NCBI GenBank assembly: GCA_009741485.1
Contig: CM019220.1
Location: forward strand, 28,315,891 to 28,379,890
DNA: 64,000 bases
Direction: 5' to 3'
DNA from: Malurus cyaneus samueli
Lineage: Eukaryota; Chordata; Aves; Passeriformes; Maluridae
Under the pieces are notes generated by a model. It saw nothing but the letters and a program-made list of their open reading frames with translations, was not told the DNA's origin and made no database searches. This document shows positions 1 to 11,141 of this stretch, piece by piece. Position 1 is the first letter of the stretch. Every line of letters begins with the position of its first letter. The translations under genes and the position numbers were made by a program.

Positions 1-523
1 TGAAAGCTTCCAATGCTTGAAAATAGAAAGGAATATGTTACATATGGTAATAACCATCTGTATCACATAGATCACATTTATATCTGAATACTCAACAATA
101 GAAGAAAAAGTGATTTCAGCTCGGTAGAAGGAAAAGCAGCAGTATTTATGGCTAATCAGTTGTCCTATTTTCCTCAGATATTCCTTGGGTAGTCTCCAAA
201 AACATCTCATCCTTTTGCCTTGAGAGGCCTGAGAACGCTGTGTGTACACACTCACACTGATAGTGGGACACGAGAAGCTCTGGTGATAAAAACAAGAGCT
301 CACACAAAGGCTGCATTCAGGGGGTTCTGGTGAAAAGCTACTTCTGAAGATGAAATGAGGAGTCTAAATTTTGTCCATACTGTGTCTTGGATGTTAGAGG
401 AAATAATCTGTGTTTTACTGAAAGCCTAAGAGGACCAGCAAGGGTGGGGTTTTTGTTGTTTTGTGTGGTATTTGTTTTGGTTTTTTTTTTAATTAATATT
501 GCTATGTTTATCTTTTGATTTAG
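1..523 (+). other. ZC3H15: ZC3H15 intron 1 (3' part)
   Basis: The sequence before the first visible acceptor (TTTAG, ending 523) is intronic. It is AT-rich with a T-run at 481-490 serving as pyrimidine tract. No coding or repeat signal was recognised. The promoter and first exon are outside the window. Confidence 0.8.
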
Positions 524-625
524 GACAAAACATTTGGCCTAAAGAATAAAAAAGGTGCAAAGCAGCAGAAATTTATCAAGGCTGTGACTCACCAGGTTAA
601 GTTTGGTCAGCAGAATCCACGTCAG
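524..625 (+). CDS. ZC3H15: ZC3H15 coding exon 2
   Basis: Reads [15 protein letters not shown]... to ...GQQNPRQ, about residues 26-59, 34 codons, phase 0 at both ends. Acceptor TTTAG and donor GTAAGC. This is the basic N-terminal segment shared with the Tma46/ZC3H15 family. Confidence 0.96.
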
Positions 626-3600
626 GTAAGCATTAATTGTGGAATCTTTTCCCACTGCATAGTTAAATCATCTGTCACTGTATATACAGATGGTCATGTA
701 CTGAAAAAAAGTTAAGCTGTTCCTTGCCTCATGTGACTGGCACAGATCTAAATAATAGTTGTCTTGCAGATCACATCTAGGTGAAAATTATGGACCTGGG
801 TAAAGGTAGTACAGAGTATGAGGGGTTGTTGGGTTTCAGTTTGTTGTTTGATTGCCTTTTATTGTGAAAAAACAACTGCATCCCATCCAGACTCAGATAG
901 TCAGGAAGAGCATTTGTCTACATAGTATTCTGAGAGTAACATAATTAAGTTAAGGTATACCTGTATTCAAATTGCAGATATTAGGTGTCAGCAAAGTATA
1001 GTTGCACCTTTTATTTTTCTCTGTAATTCCCACCTTATTTAAGAAATAGCAAGCAGTTAAAATTAACAGTAGTTGTTACTAAAACTGGAATTGAGAGAAG
1101 ATAAAATTATAAACCTGTATGTGCTCATTCTTCTACTTACAGAAGTATTTATCACAATTTTACGTGGAAACAAGTCTGTCAAGTTACAGCTATTTGGTGA
1201 ACTCTTCGGTCAAAAAAACTAAAATTTTGAGCCACTGTCTGCAACTTGGCTCTTCTGTATGATGAAATGATATACAATGTTTAGATTATACTTAATCAGA
1301 AAGCATGGATTTAATGGAAATGATCCAGGTCTCTTATTCCTACAGTGCTAGGAATGCTAGCTGTTAAATATTTACACAGCTTTCTGGTCTATGAATAAGC
1401 GTGTACAATAATTACATTTGCGTCAGCTCAGTTCATTATGTCATGATAATTCCTTGCACAACCTCAAGGATGAGCTAACATGTCAAATACAACTTGAAAA
1501 GTAAGGTTATATTTGGGTCATTAGGTCTAATAACTTTTTGTCGTGGAAAAGATTCCTTGATGTCACCTCTAAAACATTAGTGTTATTCAGTTCTTCTGGA
1601 ACTTGTATGTGAAATCCCTGGATCTGTGGCATGTATGCAAATACCAGTATGGAAATTAGCCAGCCTGAAATAATGTTGTTTCTCAAATGCATGTAACTGC
1701 TTACTGTTGGATGTCAAGATCAAATTTTTAGCCTTGATTATACCTCTCTTACCTTATAAAATAGCTTTCAGTTAGGATTGTCCCAAGAAAGAACTTTTTA
1801 AGCAATTTTCCTTGTTTCATGAGATGAAAATGAAAATGCTGTCAGAGTTTTAGCTTTGGTGGTAGGTATGGTTTTTTGTTTGCTCCATTTTCGATTAATT
1901 GTTGTTAACTTGGTTTTTCTTGTTCCTTGATTTTGGGCTATTTTGTTTGGTTTTTTTGGTTTGTTGGGGTTTTTTAAGACAAACTTCATCTTCAAGCTTT
2001 TAGAACTATGGAGAGAAACGAAAGCATTCTTGAAGTATTACTTTCTGTAGTTGACATATGTGCATCTGCACGTTATTTAAAGTAGCATTTGGGAATTTGT
2101 AGTATGAAACTTGGCCAGGCTGCTAATTCCCTTTTAAAACAATTTGGTGCATTTTTGACAGATTTGCCATCAAAACAAAGCTCCTTTTTTAATATTACAC
2201 CGTATTCTAGAAAATAGTACCCCACTATTTTAGAAAACAATGCCTTATGGCTGCCCATAAGGATAAGAGTCAAATAAACTCAGAATCCCTAAGGGTAGAC
2301 AAGACTTCTAAGATCATTGAATCCAGCCATTAAGCCAGCACTGCCTGTTCACCACTAACACATGTTCCCAAGTGCCACGTTCCACATTTTTAAACACTTC
2401 TGGGGATGCTGAGTCCACTAATGCTTGACCCACCCTTTGAGTCATAATTTTTTTCCTGAAATCCCGTCTAAACATTGTCTGGGGTAATTTGAGATCATTG
2501 CCTCTTATTCTGTCACTTGCTACCTTGGGAAAGAGGTGGACCTCACCTTGCTACAGCCTCCTTTCATATCTGATCTAAGAATGTTTCTCCCGTGTCTTCT
2601 TCCATCTGTTTTCATGCGACTTTGGTATAGATGCACACCTCTTACTTATCCAAAAAGGGTGGGGCAGTCAGGTTTCTTTCCTTACACATCAAGTTTTCCT
2701 TCCCAAAATGAGCTTGTTTTCCAGTCTTTGGGCTCTAGTTAAGTAATGAAACATTCATATGTTGAGTTGATCTAAATTGAAATAATGTTCTAAAACCACT
2801 TCCCAACTTCTGTGGACAGATTTCTTGGAATTGCTACCTCTGTAGATGAGAAGAAAGAGCAAAGCAGCACATAGGGGACTCAAGATAAGAGAGGCTTTTT
2901 GTGTAGATGTGGAAGTAGCTGTGCTGAGTAGTTGTGCACTGCAAAAGGAGTAGTTTCAATGCCTCTCATTGGATTTTCTACCTGTCAGGGTGCAGTAGGG
3001 GTCACTGTGGCACTAAAGTTACCTGACAGCGTCTCTCCTCTCTGGCAGATTTGCAATCCCTCCTATAGGACAAGTTAGTGACAATAAAGGGCACTGGCTG
3101 CACACACAAGAGCAGCAATTCTGAGCCTACCAGGCATCACAGGTTCTTTTCTTCCTGCCTTTGTAAACAATTTGGAATGGTTGGCTGTTTTAACAGGCAG
3201 ATCTTGTGAAGTGAGTCCTGGCATTCTAATTTTAGATTTATAACTTTTAATTTGGGGTCGTTATAGGCTGCTCAATCCGAAAGTGAGAAGAAATTAAAGA
3301 AAGAAGATAAGAAAAAGGAATTGCAGGAATTAAATGAACTCTTCAAGCCTGTGGTTGCTGCACAGAAAATTAGCAAAGGTATGACTAACTGATGTCTCTC
3401 TATTTATATTCTCTCATTCTATAGCTGCTTAAGGTAAAATAACCCTTCAAAAAACACCTGGTGGCATTTTAATGAAATAGATGTGAGTATTTCCTTCTCC
3501 ATCTAGTGTACCAAGCATTTTGTCATGATTTGACATTTTTTGGGAAGTCTCTGGGGTCAGTAGATCATTAGAATATCAAAAGCTACATTGATTTTGTCAG

Positions 3601-6600
3601 TGCAGCTGAAGATCCTTGGCTGTGTTCTGATTCATCAGTCAGATGCTTCTGGATGTGTGGTAGGATTTTGGTGGGGGGGATGTGTGTGATGGATTTGTTT
3701 AAAACAGCCTGTCTCTTCAGCGAAGTGTGAACATCAAAAGAAAGAATATAAGATGATAACTATTGCAAAATAATTGCAAACAATATAAGATCATAACTGT
3801 TGGCTTCACCAAAGACTTGTACTAAATCAGAGCAGTAAACATGTTCCAATTATTTGTATTTGGCCTCATAATTAGCAGTAGCACTTGGTTTTGGTCTGCT
3901 TTGAGCTTGGTTATTGAGCAAACTCATTTTGTGATGTTACCAAGTTACTACTTACTAATCTTCTGGAGCTTATGTACTTAGATGCTATAATTTTTTGACA
4001 AAAGAAGTGTGATTTCCATTTATTTAAAGCAAACCTGGTACTTACTCATTATGTCACTGATCAGCAACAAAAGACACTTTTCTCTTTATGATCTGCAGCT
4101 TTCTGTATCAGCTTTCTCGAAATCAAGCAGCTTTTGACTTCAGATTATTTCAGAAAATTAATACTGCTCAGATTTTGAACAAGTGTTGCTGTACATACTC
4201 AAATCACTTTGAGTCAAACCAAGACTGAAAGCATCATGTGGAAAACAAACTCTTACACGAGAACTTAATTAATGTTACAAGTAAAGTATTTGTGATTTAG
4301 TAACTTCTCGTTAATACATTTATACCTTGTTCTTTCATTGCTTTTCCTGATGACCTAATGGTCAAATAATTCCTTAATGAGTTTTACTTAAACTGTATTT
4401 AGGGTGATTGGGTAATTCATACTGGGGTAGTTGATACAGTTGCTTGTTTTGGGGTTTCCGATGAGCCATTTCCTTTCTATTATCAAAGGAAGAAAGTGGT
4501 TTGAGTGAGTGTGCATTAAGTTACTGTAATTTATTATAGTGTGTTATTGATCTGTTGGGGAAAGGTTGACAATCACAAGATGCTTTACTGTACTAAAGGC
4601 AAAAATAGCTTAATGTGTAGACAAGAAGGTGCACAGAGTGATCTCTCTCCTGTATGGTAACACAGAAATGAATAATTTGCTCAGGAACACTCCTGTCTAC
4701 ATTTCTTCAAATAGTTAAGTGCCAGCTTTGATACTTAATGTAAATATCATGTGATGAAAGTAAATTTGACATATTCAAGATCAGAATTATGTGCTTGTTA
4801 TGAATGCATTAAATAACCTTCATTTTGAAAATGTGTTTTCATTCCCTACAAATCCTTGATATGGTTCTCAGAATTTCTAATTTACAGTTTTTGTGTAAAA
4901 ATAGTATTAATATATAAAAACTTTCTTCACTCAGGTGCTGACCCCAAATCTGTAGTTTGTGCTTTCTTCAAGCAAGGACAGTGCACTAAAGGAGACAAAT
5001 GCAAGTTTTCTCATGATTTGTCTTTGGAGAGGAAGTGTGAGAAACGAAGTGTCTACATTGATGCAAGAGATGAAGACCTTGAAAAAGGTATAATTGTAGA
5101 AAGTTACTGCTAAGCTATTCTGATTCTGCAACTGGAATTTTAATATTACCAGTCTTCTGTGTTTTGGTTGTGATCCTGAGGAGCCTGGTCCGTGACTAAG
5201 GTAACCCATCCCACTACATTCAAAATTCTGAACAACACTGAGACTTTTTCCAAGTGTGCTCTCAGGTGTTCTTTAGACTTTATCTAGAAAAGAAATATGA
5301 CCTGCTGATACTGAATGGTGGTTTTTCAGTTGTGCAGTGTCATGTATTATGTCAGACGAGCTGGAAGTTGAACAACATTTGACCTTCCTTACACTTGCTG
5401 TTTTCCTCTTAAGTTCAATAGAAGGGAAGTGCAAAAGGAGGAAGTATAATGAGCAACCAGAGTTGCTTTCCAGTGTTGCTACTGGTGTTTGGCCAAATGT
5501 GCACAGTTCTAGAATTAGGGACACTTGAGAATTTTTTCTGTGGCTTCTCCCAAATCACTTGTTGGCTAAGTACTCTGGATTTTACTTTTATTTAGCAGGG
5601 ATTAGAGATTTTATAGAACTTGTTTTTTTCACAGTTCCTTACATCTCAGTCTTTATTTGAATTTTAGTCTCTGCCATCCTAAATATATATGATGGGATCC
5701 CACAGATTCACTGCTAATGTTGAGATTAGCAGATTCACTGCTAGTGCTAATCATTGATGATTTGCATCTTTTGATGGAACCTTCTTTTAACTTTCATGCA
5801 GATAATTTGATATTATCTCTTAGGTCCTCAAGTTAGATTATCTGTATTTCTGGATATTACCTTCCAACCTTCTCTTTTATTCAGTTGTCTTCTTTTTCTT
5901 CTTTTCCTTTGTCCACACACAGTGCTGTACAGATGAAATGACACATCAATGACAAACATTAGTGACACATCAATGACAAACATTAATGAGTGCTTAATTG
6001 AAACACACTTTCTTCATTTTGAAATAAAAATTTCTAGGATTTTTGAGGTAATTGTCTTGTAAGTGGCATAGGAGAGTTTGAAAATTTTATTTTAAGGACC
6101 TGAATTTATTTTCTGTTGTATAAGGTACTTAAAATAAAAGAAATGCATATTAAAACTGTTCGTGGGCAGAAAAGCAGCTTGCTGGCAATGTTTAGTATTT
6201 GGAAACTCTTGTGAAGCCATCTGTTGTCTTCTGCTAGATACAATGGACAACTGGGATGAGAAGAAGCTGGAAGAAGTGGTGAACAAGAAGCATGGTGAGG
6301 CGGAAAAGAAAAAACCCAAAACCCAAATAGTATGTCTTTTTTTTTTTTTTTAATTGAACTTCAGTAGAGGGAATTTAGTGCAGTCTGGCATTCAATGTGT
6401 TTATCATTAGGTAAAAATTTTGAATGGAATATTATAATAATATTCTGAGTAGACAGCTGGACTGATAGTATTTCTAGTAATGGATTTAAAAACTAAAAAA
6501 ACAGTAACACAAAACCACAGCTCAACAGCTCTTTTCAGTTCATAAAGTATTTTATCATGTAAATTACAAATGGATAGTAGGTGAAGTGCTTTATAGAAAT

Positions 6601-9474
6601 GCTAAAGGATTCAGTTGTATATCTAATGCATCCTAATTATTTAGAAGATCCAAGTATTGTGATTAGTGAAATCTGTTATTGCAGTGACTGCCATATATAT
6701 TGACTTATTTATGTACAATCTCTTTACTGGCATACAAGGATTATACATTTTAAATTTTTCTCCTTTAAATTGGAATTTAGTAATTGAGAGCTGTAATTCC
6801 TGGGCTCGAAGTTGGACAATATTTTTTAATTTTGCACTAAATGGCATAATGTATTTATCCCTTTTTCATTCTTTGGGACTATTTCACGTCTTTTTCAATA
6901 TTAAGTAATTAAATAGTCTGTTGATACTGCCTACATTTGCAAAAGTTAAACATTGCTGTGGCTAAATATGAGCTAGGAATTGCATGTTAAAGTTGCCAGA
7001 ATGGTATCTTTTACCTCAGGATCCAGAGCTGGAAGGTTTCACATGTGAGGCAGATGCAGTTGATTTTATTTAAAACTGCCCCAGTCTTGGTGAGCAGAAA
7101 GAATGTGCTGCTGGTTTCTCAGTAGTGCAGAGTTGCCAGTTTTCTGTCATCTTTTTTAATTGGGATCATATGGAGTGAGCAGAAGCTGTTGACTACATGA
7201 ATTTTAGACACTCCATTGCATTTCTTTGTCTACTTTTTTTAGTAAAATGCATTTCACATGTTTCTTCAGTTTTGAGCACAATTGCCTTGGGCTTGTTGAA
7301 CTTCTGACATGTAGTTGTAAAATGCTGTGGATAGAAAGAGAACACAGTGCTAACAACCATTGCTTTTATACAGGTCTGCAAATACTTCCTTGATGCTATT
7401 GAAAACAACAAATATGGATGGTTTTGGGTGTGTCCAGGTGGAGGAGACAACTGTATGTATCGCCATGCTCTCCCTCCAGGCTTTGTATTAAAAAAAGATA
7501 AAAAGAAGGAAGAAAAGCAAGATGAAATTTCATTAGAAGATCTAATAGAAAAAGAGGTAAAGTTGTCAGTCAGGTATCTTTTGTAGTAGTTGTTTTCGTT
7601 TCTCTGAAGAGACCATAAAAAATTTGCTAATTTATAGTAAAAAACTATTAGATGTTTTTATAGTTGTATGAACTAGGGCAAAGGATACATACTATCGATT
7701 CATGTTTTTGTTTAAAAACTATCACCTAGTGGATAGAATTAACTATAGCTGCCTACTTAATGCAGCTGTTGTTTATGCTTTTTTAGGAGGCTTCTATTTC
7801 CTAACTGCTATTTTTCATTTATCCATTACAACTACTTTTGTAGCTTTTCTCATCCCCAGCTCAGCCTCCTTAGTTCTCCCTTAACTCTAATGAGGAAGCA
7901 ACACCAAGAACACGAGGCCTTCTGAAGGTGTTGCTGCAGTGCTTCTTTCTGTCACGATTGCTTGGCAGTATCAGCTTGAGCAGAGCTGAGCTATTGTCTG
8001 TAGTTTATTTCCTCCTACATTTTTCCTGTTAATTTTCATGCCAACTCATCCACTAAATAGAAAATTGCATGTTGAGTGAAATTTTAAAATGATGATGCAT
8101 GTTTAACTGTGTAAGACTCAACAGGGAATTGGAAAGAAATTTTTTCAGTTCTAGGTTCTGGAAAAGAGTAATTAAATCTCCAATGTGTTACAATCTTTGG
8201 AAAGAGTTTCTAGCACTCACCAGTCTCTTTCCTTGACAGCGTGCTGCCTTAGGACCAAATGTTACCAAAATTACTCTAGAGTGTTTTATTGCATGGAAGA
8301 GAAGAAAAAGACAAGAAAAGATTGATAAGGCTGAGCAAGATATGGAGAGGAGGAAAGCAGATTTCAAAGCTGGCAAAGCATTGGTGGTAAGTTTTATGGT
8401 CCAATTCTTAATGTAAGAAGAACACATAAGTTTTGTAATAGGGTAGCTAAGCTGGAATTGCTTTGCTTATTTTTGTGTGTCTTTTTCTTTTCCTTTTTTT
8501 TTGTGGTTTATTGTTTATTTTTTTTCAAGCAGTATAAATGCCATTAAGTGATAACTGAAGGTTTCTTTTTCTGCAAATAGATTAGTGGACGTGAAGTATT
8601 TGAATTCCGACCAGAGTTGGTTGATGCAGATGATGAAGAAGCAGATGACACCCATTATGTTCAAGGAGCAGGAGATGATGATGAGGTAAAAAAACAAGAT
8701 AAAATCAAGGAATATTTCAATTGCATTCAAGTTTGAAAGCTTTCAATTTGAGAGTCCTTACAATGAAATTAATAAGCTTGGTTTTTAATTTAATACTGCT
8801 AATAGAGCGTATTTTATCAGAAGGTTCTTGTTGAAGGTGAAAAATGTTGCAGAAATCTTGCAGAAGTGAGGATTTTTGTGTAAAAGTAATTCATGCAGAG
8901 CATCTTGGTTTATTTTCCAGACAGAAGACCCTGTGTGCATCAATGATGTAGATTTGAACCTGTATGTCCCCAAGGCAGTAGAGGAGACTGGTATTACAGT
9001 GGCAAGTCCAGAGCGATTCAGCACATACACTTCAGTAGAAAAAGATGGTAAGTTTTTTTTTTTCCAAACCTGTTTTCATAATTGCATATCCAGACTTACA
9101 TATGAACCAGGTACATGATATTTAGCCAATGTAAGTCTGCATGAATTTCAAGTAAAGTAGCTTCTTCATGGTTTCAAAATCTGAAGGCGTGTTTTGTAGG
9201 ATTGTGAATTCAATTGATTAAGAGAGAGAGATTAAGAAACTTGTGACCCTGAAATGCTTAAGAATTCCGTTTATTTTCAGATAATAAATTAAGTGAAGCA
9301 TCTGGTGGTGATATAAACAACAGCGAGCAAAATGATTTAGATGAAGATAATGATGGAGATGGGGAATTGGAAAATGGAGTAATTGATGCAGTTCCAGTTG
9401 ATGAAAATCTCTTTACTGGAGAGGACTTGGATGAACTAGAAGAAGAGCTAAACACTCTTGATTTAGAAGAATGA
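524..9474 (+). CDS. ZC3H15: ZC3H15, zinc finger CCCH-type containing 15 (DRG family regulatory protein 1), 5'-partial
   Basis: Nine spliced coding exons: 524-625, 3267-3378, 4935-5087, 6238-6329, 7374-7556, 8240-8386, 8581-8685, 8921-9047, 9281-9474 (stop TGA 9472-9474). All introns are GT-AG and the phases join, giving 1,215 nt or 404 residues plus stop. The first coding exon (about 25 Lys-rich residues in human) lies upstream of the window, so full length should be about 429 aa against 426 in human. Seen: two CCCH zinc fingers, a Lys/Glu-rich coiled middle, and an acidic C-terminus ending LNTLDLEE. Known for the family: the protein binds and stabilises the GTPase DRG1, is the counterpart of yeast Tma46, associates with translating ribosomes and is cytosolic. 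Exon-by-exon similarity to human ZC3H15 is very high, so the identification is secure. Residue numbers in the exon entries assume 25 missing residues. Confidence 0.97.
626..3266 (+). other. ZC3H15: ZC3H15 intron 2
   Basis: A 2.6 kb intron. It holds one degenerate CR1 fragment (about 2290-2570, listed separately) and otherwise AT-rich unique sequence. No gene or RNA was seen. Confidence 0.85.
2290..2570 (-). mobile_element. CR1 LINE 3'-end fragment, degenerate
   Basis: Antisense CR1 wording is recognisable: 'acttctaagatcattgaatc', 'ccaagtgccacgttccacat', 'gatgctgagtccactaatgc', 'gagatcattgcctcttattc', 'accttgctacagcctccttt'. The order matches the avian CR1 3' region read in reverse. Many substitutions and small gaps suggest an old, dead copy. 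The right edge is uncertain and could extend to about 2620. Confidence 0.85.
3267..3378 (+). CDS. ZC3H15: ZC3H15 coding exon 3
   Basis: Reads [20 protein letters not shown]... to ...VVAAQKISK, about residues 60-96 plus one base of the next codon. Highly charged Lys/Glu helix preceding the first zinc finger. Acceptor TATAG, donor GTATGA. Confidence 0.96.
3379..4934 (+). other. ZC3H15: ZC3H15 intron 3
   Basis: A 1.56 kb AT-rich intron with no coding signal. It contains a near-duplicate of about 21 bp, at 3745-3765 and 3782-3802 ('aatataagatSataactRttg'), spaced 37 bp apart. That looks like a local tandem duplication with two substitutions. Confidence 0.8.
4935..5087 (+). CDS. ZC3H15: ZC3H15 coding exon 4, first CCCH zinc finger
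   Basis: About residues 97-147. The first zinc finger has spacing C-x7-C-x5-C-x3-H, with ligands about C105, C113, C119 and H123 (core [12 protein letters not shown]). It is followed by the conserved [20 protein letters not shown]. Acceptor CTCAG, donor GTATAA. All four metal ligands are intact. Confidence 0.97.
5088..6237 (+). other. ZC3H15: ZC3H15 intron 4
   Basis: A 1.15 kb intron with a perfect-period tandem duplication at 5941-5988 (listed separately) and an imperfect repeat of 'agattcactgctaRtg' at 5704-5719 and 5731-5746. No coding or RNA gene signal. Confidence 0.8.
5941..5988. repeat. 24-bp tandem duplication (2 copies)
   Basis: Unit 'acacatcaatgacaaacatt' plus 'aRtg' at 5941-5964 and again at 5965-5988, with one substitution. 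Recent local duplication inside ZC3H15 intron 4. Confidence 0.95.
6238..6329 (+). CDS. ZC3H15: ZC3H15 coding exon 5
   Basis: Reads (D)[17 protein letters not shown] to KKPKTQI, about residues 148-178, entering with a split Asp codon. Charged linker between the two zinc fingers. Acceptor GCTAG, donor GTATGT. Confidence 0.96.
6330..7373 (+). other. ZC3H15: ZC3H15 intron 5
   Basis: A 1.04 kb AT-rich intron. T-run at 6337-6350. No gene, RNA or mobile element recognised. Confidence 0.8.
7374..7556 (+). CDS. ZC3H15: ZC3H15 coding exon 6, second CCCH zinc finger
   Basis: Exactly 61 codons, about residues 179-239. The second, long-spaced CCCH finger is C-x17-C-x6-C-x3-H with ligands about C180, C198, C205 and H209, around the signature [20 protein letters not shown] Lys/Glu-rich stretch [20 protein letters not shown] follows. 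Acceptor TACAG, donor GTAAAG. Confidence 0.97.
7557..8239 (+). other. ZC3H15: ZC3H15 intron 6
   Basis: A 683 bp intron. Nothing beyond unique AT-rich sequence and the splice signals was seen. Confidence 0.8.
8240..8386 (+). CDS. ZC3H15: ZC3H15 coding exon 7
   Basis: 49 codons, about residues 240-288: [20 protein letters not shown] to DFKAGKALV. In the family this is the start of the DFRP region that contacts DRG1. Human has ESFLAWKKRKR where this bird has [11 protein letters not shown]. Acceptor GACAG, donor GTAAGT. Confidence 0.96.
8581..8685 (+). CDS. ZC3H15: ZC3H15 coding exon 8
   Basis: 35 codons, about residues 289-323: [14 protein letters not shown] followed by an acidic run DADDEEADD and GDDDE. 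The [11 protein letters not shown] motif is the conserved DFRP signature. Acceptor AATAG, donor GTAAAA. Confidence 0.96.
8921..9047 (+). CDS. ZC3H15: ZC3H15 coding exon 9
   Basis: About residues 324-365: [20 protein letters not shown] then [17 protein letters not shown]. It retains the [13 protein letters not shown] block of human ZC3H15. Ends one base into the next codon. Acceptor TCCAG, donor GTAAGT. Confidence 0.96.
9281..9474 (+). CDS. ZC3H15: ZC3H15 coding exon 10 with stop codon
   Basis: About residues 366-429 and stop TGA. Acidic C-terminal tail with [20 protein letters not shown] and final NTLDLEE, nearly identical to human. The middle ([19 protein letters not shown]) is the more variable part. 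Confidence 0.97.
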
Positions 9475-10080
9475 ACTGAAAAGCTCAAGTGAGGAATTAA
9501 ACCTATGTGACAAAGTGAAAACTGACTACATTTTTTCTCCTTTTTGAATTGAAATCTTAAACAAGATGTTTATGGTTATGCAGCTGAATTTGATGGGCAC
9601 GTGATATACCGGGAATGTTTTCCTTCAGTCTCATCTACTGCAGTCTTGACTATGCTCACAGTAAAACGTTCAGAGTAGTTCAGTATTACCCGAGAGCTGA
9701 ATTTGCAGACAGTGAGATCATAACTTTCAATTAAAAGTAGGAAGTGTAACTGCTTTGCCAGTATGCAAGTGGGCAATTTGACATCAGGTACAGTACAAAA
9801 ATCCAGGTATACATTCTTCACAAAAACTGCATTTTTATTAGTGATTGTGTTGATTTAGAAACTGCCTGAAGTGGTTTTTAGGCAGGATACTCTAACAAAG
9901 CTGATGCAGATTATGCTTCTTTAAGTGGTGATTAGCTTTATTTGATCAGCTGGATACTGAAGATTGTGAACTGATACTTCATACAAAACAGTATGGTGCC
10001 CTCTGTTAAAAATGTTTTAAACTTTCCCAACAACTTTTGCCAATAAATCTGTAAATAAAAATTATCAACTTTAAAATACC
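9475..10080 (+). other. ZC3H15: ZC3H15 3' UTR (probable)
   Basis: Sequence after the stop as far as the first closely paired poly(A) signals, about 600 nt. The downstream end is inferred from the AATAAA hexamers. Further hexamers at 11004 and 11136 could give a longer isoform. Confidence 0.7.
10042..10059 (+). terminator. ZC3H15: Polyadenylation signals of ZC3H15 (two AATAAA)
   Basis: AATAAA at 10042-10047 and again at 10054-10059, followed 25-40 bases later by a T/GT-rich segment (TGTGTTGATTTTTCT, from about 10081). This is the usual arrangement for cleavage near 10,075. Confidence 0.7.
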
Positions 10081-11135
10081 TGTGTTGATTTTTCTCTGCT
10101 AAGTTAGGATATCTTACCCAACTGTTAAGAACTGGATTTTCTGATAGAGTGGTAAATGTTTTTCTCTGCAGTCTTGATACAGAAGTGATGATGTTTGCTT
10201 CAGTTAAATTTGGGCTACCTGCAATACAGGTTTTTTGTCTACACTTGATGCAGTGTAAAATTCAGCAGCCAGCTTTTCTCCCTTGCTGTTCCTGTTCCCT
10301 GCCCACCCATTAACTGATGTAATACCTGCTGTACATCACTCACTGCTATTCCAGTCTCATTCTTTCCCCACTGTCTTTTGTAGATTAGCCAAGACTTCAG
10401 GCTCTATAGAGCAGGGATGCTACAGCCCAAAACATGCCTATCATCCCTTTGGTGTCCTCTAAGTAACAGGAAGTTGTTCAGGGGTAAGTTGCCTCAGGTG
10501 TTGTGCTCTACAGACTGCACTTAGGTCAGTGTGTCCTTTTGCAGCCGATTGAGTCTCTGCCATACAGATTCCTCAGCAGTGGTGCTTTTCCAGGGGGCTG
10601 TGGGCTGTGCCTCCTTGCCATACTACCGGTGGTGTCTGCCACAGTACTGCTGTGCTAATGATACCCAGTGTATCGACTTTTCTAAAGCTCTTAAATCACT
10701 ACTTCCACACCATTAAGAGTGGTGACATTGTCAGTGAGCTATCCCAAACTGCTTTTGGGTGGTAATATTAGCTTGACTGGTTATTTCTGGCACTGCTGAA
10801 CTGACTCTTCTAAAATAGCAGACTCAGAATTTTTGGCCTTTTTTGGGATCTTTGTGGAATTCATTTTTTTTTCCTGTAGGAACAAGAAGTGGTGCTTGGG
10901 GGAAAGAGGCCTACTGAAATTGACTTCTAAATGTTAGTGTGTAAGGAAAAGCTGCACTATCATATAAATATTTATTTATGCAGATTTTTCTCTGGTGGCC
11001 ATAAATAAACAGAGTTGACGAATTATTGTATTATACTGGCCAGCTATAGGATACCTGGCTCATCAGGACACTTAAGAATGCAATTCATTTGAATGTATGT
11101 TGCATAATTTTTCAAAATTGTATATTTTAAATGGG

Positions 11136-11141
11136 AATAAA
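11136..11141 (+). terminator. Possible distal polyadenylation signal
   Basis: GGGAATAAAAGTAAT in AT-rich sequence about 1.1 kb beyond the main ZC3H15 signals, with another AATAAA at 11004-11009. It could end a long ZC3H15 isoform. AT-rich DNA makes the hexamer common by chance, so this is weak. Confidence 0.25.

Noticed and set aside
4856..5113. An 85-codon open frame taken as a separate small protein
   Set aside because: It is ZC3H15 exon 4 read with intron sequence on both sides. The zinc finger belongs to the spliced gene.
5750..5830. C/D-box snoRNA in ZC3H15 intron 4 (TTGATGA box)
   Set aside because: A C-box-like heptamer is present but no D box CTGA with terminal stem at the right spacing. 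The region is plain AT-rich DNA.
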